Below, piece by piece: positions 60,091-64,000 of a stretch of 64,000 nucleotides of DNA (positions are counted from its first letter, which is position 1; every line of letters begins with the position of its first letter). A program made the position numbers and the translations under genes. The DNA is taken from the NCBI GenBank assembly GCA_009777845.1, contig WRLD01000003.1, positions 28,048-92,047 of the forward strand, in the 5' to 3' direction. This DNA comes from Defluviitaleaceae bacterium. Its GTDB lineage: Bacteria; Bacillota; Clostridia; Lachnospirales; WQUN01. The notes beneath the pieces are model-generated. The model saw only the letters and a program-made list of their open reading frames with translations. It was not told the origin of the DNA and did no database searches.

Positions 60091-61323
60091 CTACCTTCTT
60101 TCCATAGTCGGCGCGCCAGTACCGCGTTCTATTATATGGTCTACAGGCTCGATTACTACTACTGGGTCTAGGGTCGTGCGTGACTGCTCCACGCCGTTGA
60201 TGTATTCTACTCGCACGGTTACGCGCTGTTGTCCCGATTGCCCCTCCTGCACTACTCTTGTTTCCGTAATGGAAAGCTCGGGGTTTTCGATTTCCTTTAC
60301 AGGCATTTCGACAAGCTCCATTGTGGGATATTCGTCAAAGGTGCGTACGGACAGCAAGGGCAAATGCGTGTAAATAGATAGCGAATCTCCCACAAAAATG
60401 CCAGTGCTTGTCAAATTGTTGTCGCCCATAATTCGGCTTACGCTTGTGCCGAAACGCTCCGCGATTCTGCCCAAATTGTCGCCGCTTACCGCAACATACG
60501 TAGTATGCTGCATTTCTGTACGGTCTAACCGCCAGTACGCTTGGTCTGGCGTGTCAAAATCCGTTTCCTCGGGGTCTACGCTCTGCACGCGTACCTCCCA
60601 GCCGTCCACAAAATCGTATTCAACGGTATTGTCGTTGCACCACCGCTCCGCTAGCATATCCTTTACGAAGTCAAGCTCTATTTGTGTGCGGAGCAACGCC
60701 TCGAAGCTGTCGTTCACGTATATGGCAAGGGCGGCTATAGTGTAGGTAAACTCGTTGCTTATGCGCGACAATACCACGCTGCCAGGCTCTCGCGCACTGC
60801 TTCGTGTCCGCGCAGGCTCTATCGTCACCTGCTGCTCCACGTTGACCTTTACGTTTCCGTACCGCGCCTCCAGTGCGTTGACAGCCTGCCTGTGAAAATG
60901 CTCGGAGGTCAGCTCGCTGTCTATTTGGACATAGCCCATAAGCTCGCCGTCCAAATATACCGCAAAGGCATTGTCCACAAACAACCCCGATATAAACCGC
61001 ACAACGCTAACCAAAATAATAAGCGTGATAACGCTCCACCCCGCGTAGCTTAAATACTTGGGGTTAATTTTCGCTCGCCGCGGCCTGCGGCTTGGCTTTC
61101 TTCTCGGCTTGGCGTAGGAACGCTGTGCCGCCTTAAACGCACCTAGCCCCTTCTTTTCGGAAGGGGCTTCACTTGGCTCTTGCTTGCGTGGCATACCCAC
61201 GATATGAGGGGCGGAGGAAGCCCGCCCGCGCTTTGCAGGTTGGATTTCTTTCGATAGGGAATCGGGTAATTTTGTTTTTATGGGTGTTGGTGGTGGTTGG
61301 AAAGGTTTTTTATTATCGTCCAC
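60091..61323 (-). CDS. LysM and G5 domain membrane protein
   Basis: 410 residues. A Lys/Arg/Pro-rich cytosolic head (1-90), one membrane helix (about 93-115, LSYAGWSVITLIILVSVVRF), an outside region, a LysM domain (TTYVAVSGDNLGRIAERFGT, then SRIMGDNNL and VGDSLSIYT, about 282-325) and a G5 domain (about 327-400: EMPVKEIENPEL, RVVQEGQSGQQRVTVRVEYI). Both bind peptidoglycan or its GlcNAc. Similar proteins often end with an M23 peptidase; none here, so it is a wall-binding or scaffold protein. It directly precedes walR in the operon. Confidence 0.88.
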   Translation of the reverse strand: MDDNKKPFQPPPTPIKTKLPDSLSKEIQPAKRGRASSAPHIVGMPRKQEPSEAPSEKKGLGAFKAAQRSYAKPRRKPSRRPRRAKINPKYLSYAGWSVITLIILVSVVRFISGLFVDNAFAVYLDGELMGYVQIDSELTSEHFHRQAVNALEARYGNVKVNVEQQVTIEPARTRSSAREPGSVVLSRISNEFTYTIAALAIYVNDSFEALLRTQIELDFVKDMLAERWCNDNTVEYDFVDGWEVRVQSVDPEETDFDTPDQAYWRLDRTEMQHTTYVAVSGDNLGRIAERFGTSVSRIMGDNNLTSTGIFVGDSLSIYTHLPLLSVRTFDEYPTMELVEMPVKEIENPELSITETRVVQEGQSGQQRVTVRVEYINGVEQSRTTLDPVVVIEPVDHIIERGTGAPTMERR

Positions 61324-61340
61324 AGCAACCCCTCCTTAAC

Positions 61341-63269
61341 TTAGGGAAGAACAGTAACCGACCGCGCGATATTAGAGCCTTCCGCGGTGGTGACGATATA
61401 GACATTCATATTTACGCGAAGCTCGCTGGTTGACATTGTTACGCCGCTGCGCGTTACTGGCGTGCCAGTGGGTACGGCAATGGTGTGTGTGCGTGTTGTT
61501 GTGCCTTGGTTTTCCACTACTACAATAGTATTGTCGGCGCGTACTGCTTGTATAAAGCCAAGCACAACATTTTGTGCCTGTTCGTTGCTTTGGTTTTGTA
61601 CGCTTATTACCTCGCGGCTGTCGAGCTGTATACGTAGGGACATGCCTATTCTAAGGGAATACACATCGTAAACGCCTGGGCGTACAATATAATTAAAGGT
61701 CGTGCCGTCGTCACGCGTTACAGAAATTTCTGTGTTACGTTCGGTTATGCGGATTTCGTTCAAGCGGCCGTTTACTAGGGTTCTTTCGCCGTTCGCCGAA
61801 ACACGCGCAAGGCGGTCATGCTCTACATCGGCGGTAACGCGGTCACCTATGCGTAGGTCGCTCCAGTTTACCGCGTTTTCGTCACGAGTTATTTCCGTCA
61901 CGGAAAGCACGCGGAACTCGTACAGACTGCCGTCATTTTCTTCAATCACGACAACAGGCGCAGCACCTTGATTGTCGGGCGGGCGAACGTCCGCCAACAC
62001 GCCTGTAAGCGTGCGTTCGCGCTCCATTATTTCCAGCGTATTGATATTCGCGCCGCTGTATGAAAAGAATACAATGTCGCCTATTTGTATATCCTCAAAT
62101 TTGGCGGCAAGCCCGCCGTTTGTGATTACCGTATTTGGCGTATGGTAAAAAACTCGCTCATCGTCAATAACCTGCCCAGTAATGCGTACGCGCTGTGTGC
62201 GGATTGTCACCGTGTTAAACGCCGAGGAAACGGCGGTAACAAAGCCCTCGTCCAGCACTGCGGGGGTCGCGGCGGTTTGTTGTGAGCTGGATTGTGCCTG
62301 TTCACGCGCTACTAGCGAAATAATCTGCCTGTTAGCGTCCACAAGCACGGTTACGTTCATGTTCTCACGCAGGAAGGACGCAGTGCGTTGTACATTATCT
62401 ATCATAAGCACGGCATTTTGTGCAATGGGAAATGTTTCCGTACCTGCCGCCGAGGTAATAGTGACGTGCGTGTCAAGGAAAACATTGGAAATAGTGCCTG
62501 TAATGGTGGAGTGCGAGCCTGTGACCGCGGCCTGCTCTGGCGTAGGGCCGGAAAGCGCGTTGTAGAAAACTGTAGCCATTTCCGCGCGCGTAAAGTGCGC
62601 GACTGGATTCATATATCCGCCCGAGCCGTGGATTATTCCTATTTCCCGCGCGTGGTATACATAATGGCGGTACTGCGGCGAAATTTGGGCATCATCTCTA
62701 AACAAGGTGTGGAATTGCACAGCTTGGGCGTGGGGTGCTTGTCCCACTAGGCGAACCATCCACGCTACCGCTTCCTCGCGGGTAAGCAGCTCACGCGTTT
62801 CGTTCGTGCCTGTACGCGAAACAAAGGATTTTGCTTCGTCCGGCGTAATAATTCCGCGATATAATAAATACGAAATTTCTCTGTCAACGGTACGATTCCA
62901 AGTGGTAAACTCTGCGGCGATGTCGTCTAGCAAGGGTCGCCATGTTTCAAAGGAGCGCGTGAGAATATCCTGCTCGGCAGGCGAAAGCGTAGCCGCCGAA
63001 TGGCGATAGCCTGCCGCCATAGCATAAATTTGTGCCGCTTCAAATTTGTTTAGGTTGCGCGTTGGGTTAAAATTGTTGGCGGCATCGCCTACCATAAATG
63101 CGCCGTTTTCTGGGTTGGATACCCAGTTTACCGCCTCAAACGCAAAATGGGAAATGGGGACATCTCGAAAGGTGGGGGATTGGGCTAGGAGGGGGAGGTG
63201 TGATAGGGCTAGGATTAGTAAAATTGCAAGGGGTAGGGTTTTTAGGGGGTTTAGGGTTTTTGTTTTCAT
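61341..63269 (-). CDS. S-layer homology domain protein
   Basis: 642 residues. A signal peptide (LKTLPLAILLILALSHLPLL, cut near residue 29) and three SLH modules in residues about 30-245: FRDVPISHFAFEAVNWVSNP, LNKFEAAQIYAMAAGY, ELLTREEAVAWMVRLVGQ and GYMNPVAHFTRAEMATVFYN. They bind pyruvylated secondary wall polymer. The rest (about 255-642) is made of beta-strand repeats with ITGTISNVFLDTHVTITSAA-like strings of unknown fold. GAAAGGA precedes the ATG at 63269. It is the first gene of the run into walR. Confidence 0.92.
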   Translation of the reverse strand: MKTKTLNPLKTLPLAILLILALSHLPLLAQSPTFRDVPISHFAFEAVNWVSNPENGAFMVGDAANNFNPTRNLNKFEAAQIYAMAAGYRHSAATLSPAEQDILTRSFETWRPLLDDIAAEFTTWNRTVDREISYLLYRGIITPDEAKSFVSRTGTNETRELLTREEAVAWMVRLVGQAPHAQAVQFHTLFRDDAQISPQYRHYVYHAREIGIIHGSGGYMNPVAHFTRAEMATVFYNALSGPTPEQAAVTGSHSTITGTISNVFLDTHVTITSAAGTETFPIAQNAVLMIDNVQRTASFLRENMNVTVLVDANRQIISLVAREQAQSSSQQTAATPAVLDEGFVTAVSSAFNTVTIRTQRVRITGQVIDDERVFYHTPNTVITNGGLAAKFEDIQIGDIVFFSYSGANINTLEIMERERTLTGVLADVRPPDNQGAAPVVVIEENDGSLYEFRVLSVTEITRDENAVNWSDLRIGDRVTADVEHDRLARVSANGERTLVNGRLNEIRITERNTEISVTRDDGTTFNYIVRPGVYDVYSLRIGMSLRIQLDSREVISVQNQSNEQAQNVVLGFIQAVRADNTIVVVENQGTTTRTHTIAVPTGTPVTRSGVTMSTSELRVNMNVYIVTTAEGSNIARSVTVLP

Positions 63270-63344
63270 GGTAATAAACAGTCCTTTCTTGACTTGTCCT
63301 CGTCTAGGGTTGGGCTTTTTAATTGGGGGCATTTTTTTAAAGGC

Positions 63345-63441
63345 ATGGGACGCGGATTTTCGCGGATTTTACGGATTTTCGCGGATTTCATGTTCGGAGG
63401 TTTTTAGAATCCGCGTGAATCCGTGTAAATCCGTGTTCCTT
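63345..63441. repeat. Dispersed repeat family A copy
   Basis: GGACGCGGATTTTCGCGGAT at the left and AATCCGCGTGAATCCGTGTA, AATCCGTGTTCC at the right, around a GTTCGGAGG centre. It lies in the gap before the SLH gene start; 63442-63551 shows no gene. Confidence 0.8.
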
Positions 63442-63551
63442 TAATTTTTTTGTAGAGTGGGGAGCTTTGTATCGTGGGAGTTTTGTAGGGTGGCAGCTTG
63501 TCCATCTCGTCTATCTCGGCAGGGGCAAGCCCCTTGCCTGCGATTAACTGC

Positions 63552-64000
63552 TTAGCCTGTTGGCTTACAGATAAAAACCTTTATATTATCGCCGCGGCGT
63601 AACTGCTCTAACGCCGTATTGGCGGTACTTTCGTCTTGGAAATACGCAAACACCGAGGAACCAGTGCCGCTCATTTGTGCGCCTAGTGCGCCTAGCTTCT
63701 TACAGCGGTTGATTATTTCGGTGATTTGGGGGTGAATGGACGTGGTAAGCGGTGTAAAAAAATTATATAAGAGGGAAGCAATTTTCGTGGGGTCGTTTGT
63801 TTTTAGGGCTTGCAGGAAGTTTCCACGGCGTAGGTTGGCGGTTTGAGTTTCGTCAGTTCGTGAAACATTCACCTGTCCAAAAATTTCATTTTCGCCAGAA
63901 TGTGCAACATTCGCCCTCTCAAAAATTTCCCGAGTAGAAACAAAAATGTTAGGGCAAGCAACTACTATACAACATGGCGGGTGGGGTTGCAGGGCTGTGA
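63552..64000 (-). CDS. ispE: 4-diphosphocytidyl-2-C-methyl-D-erythritol kinase, C-terminal part
   Basis: The frame is open to the window edge, so the start is missing; about 149 residues are visible. LGALGAQMSGTGSSVFAYF is the GHMP-kinase glycine-rich motif 3 of IspE; FVSTREIFE matches the earlier ST-E segment, and SLLYNFF the conserved N-F region. IspE phosphorylates CDP-methylerythritol in the non-mevalonate isoprenoid pathway. Two short phrases (about 63880-63920 and 63840-63880) resemble each other (IFERANVAHS and IFGQVNVSRT), a possible small internal duplication in the lid region. Confidence 0.85.
   Translation of the reverse strand, partial: TALQPHPPCCIVVACPNIFVSTREIFERANVAHSGENEIFGQVNVSRTDETQTANLRRGNFLQALKTNDPTKIASLLYNFFTPLTTSIHPQITEIINRCKKLGALGAQMSGTGSSVFAYFQDESTANTALEQLRRGDNIKVFICKPTG

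Overview
The window looks like a chromosomal segment of a Gram-positive, low-to-middle GC Firmicute (Clostridia-like). It carries the WalRK two-component system with its accessory genes walH, walI and walJ, ftsZ, murA, a DacF/PBP5-type carboxypeptidase, DnaE, AddA, an SLH-domain surface protein, TagGH-like export genes and a flagellin behind a clear SigD-type promoter. Shine-Dalgarno sites are mostly strong AGGAGG-like sequences. I saw no rRNA, tRNA or CRISPR array. The genome is rich in short dispersed repeats and toxin-antitoxin (TA) genes.

Layout. 1-3.5 kb: a FimB-sized tyrosine recombinase, a RelE-type TA pair and a pilin-like surface protein; between the last two lies what looks like a small invertible terminator cassette (best candidate for a new system). 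3.5-14.2 kb (minus strand): a LytTR/DUF3021/ABC exporter locus, a DUF488-DUF488-dual-OB cassette, and murA-walJ-addA, with addA carrying repeat-expanded inserts. 14.2-19 kb: MazEF, a large flagellin, tandem repeats, and a HicAB pair whose toxin gene is frameshifted. 19-28 kb: dac, ftsZ and an operon of a very large TSP3/VWA protein followed by three paralogous membrane proteins. 28-33 kb: dnaE translated from the end of an orphan DinJ-type antitoxin gene, and an AbrB/RelE TA pair. 33-46.4 kb (plus strand): a surface-polymer cluster with two GT2 enzymes, LicD, a TagF-like/glycosyltransferase fusion, MNT/HEPN genes, a phosphonate pathway (PEP mutase with a cytidylyltransferase domain, phosphonopyruvate decarboxylase, nucleotidyltransferase fused to an iron-type alcohol dehydrogenase) and a TagGH-type exporter. 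47-49 kb: an ABC half-transporter. 49-63 kb (minus strand): a lipoprotein, a zinc protease with an Asn-Asn repeat stalk, a GH43 glycosidase, a DUF1883/zinc-ribbon protein, then walI-walH-walK, a restriction-modification pair wedged between walK and walR, a LysM/G5 protein and an SLH protein. The window ends inside ispE.

How the genes fit together. Most of the window concerns the cell surface: wall synthesis and its control (murA, walRKHIJ, dac, ftsZ, LysM/G5, SLH), a polymer probably decorated with hydroxyethylphosphonate and exported by an ABC transporter, and several large secreted proteins. The second theme is selfish or defence-related modules (at least seven TA-type loci, one R-M system, a DUF488 cassette) placed between or inside housekeeping operons, often with overlapping start and stop codons. 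Four families of short repeats with inverted structure occupy nearly all long intergenic gaps.
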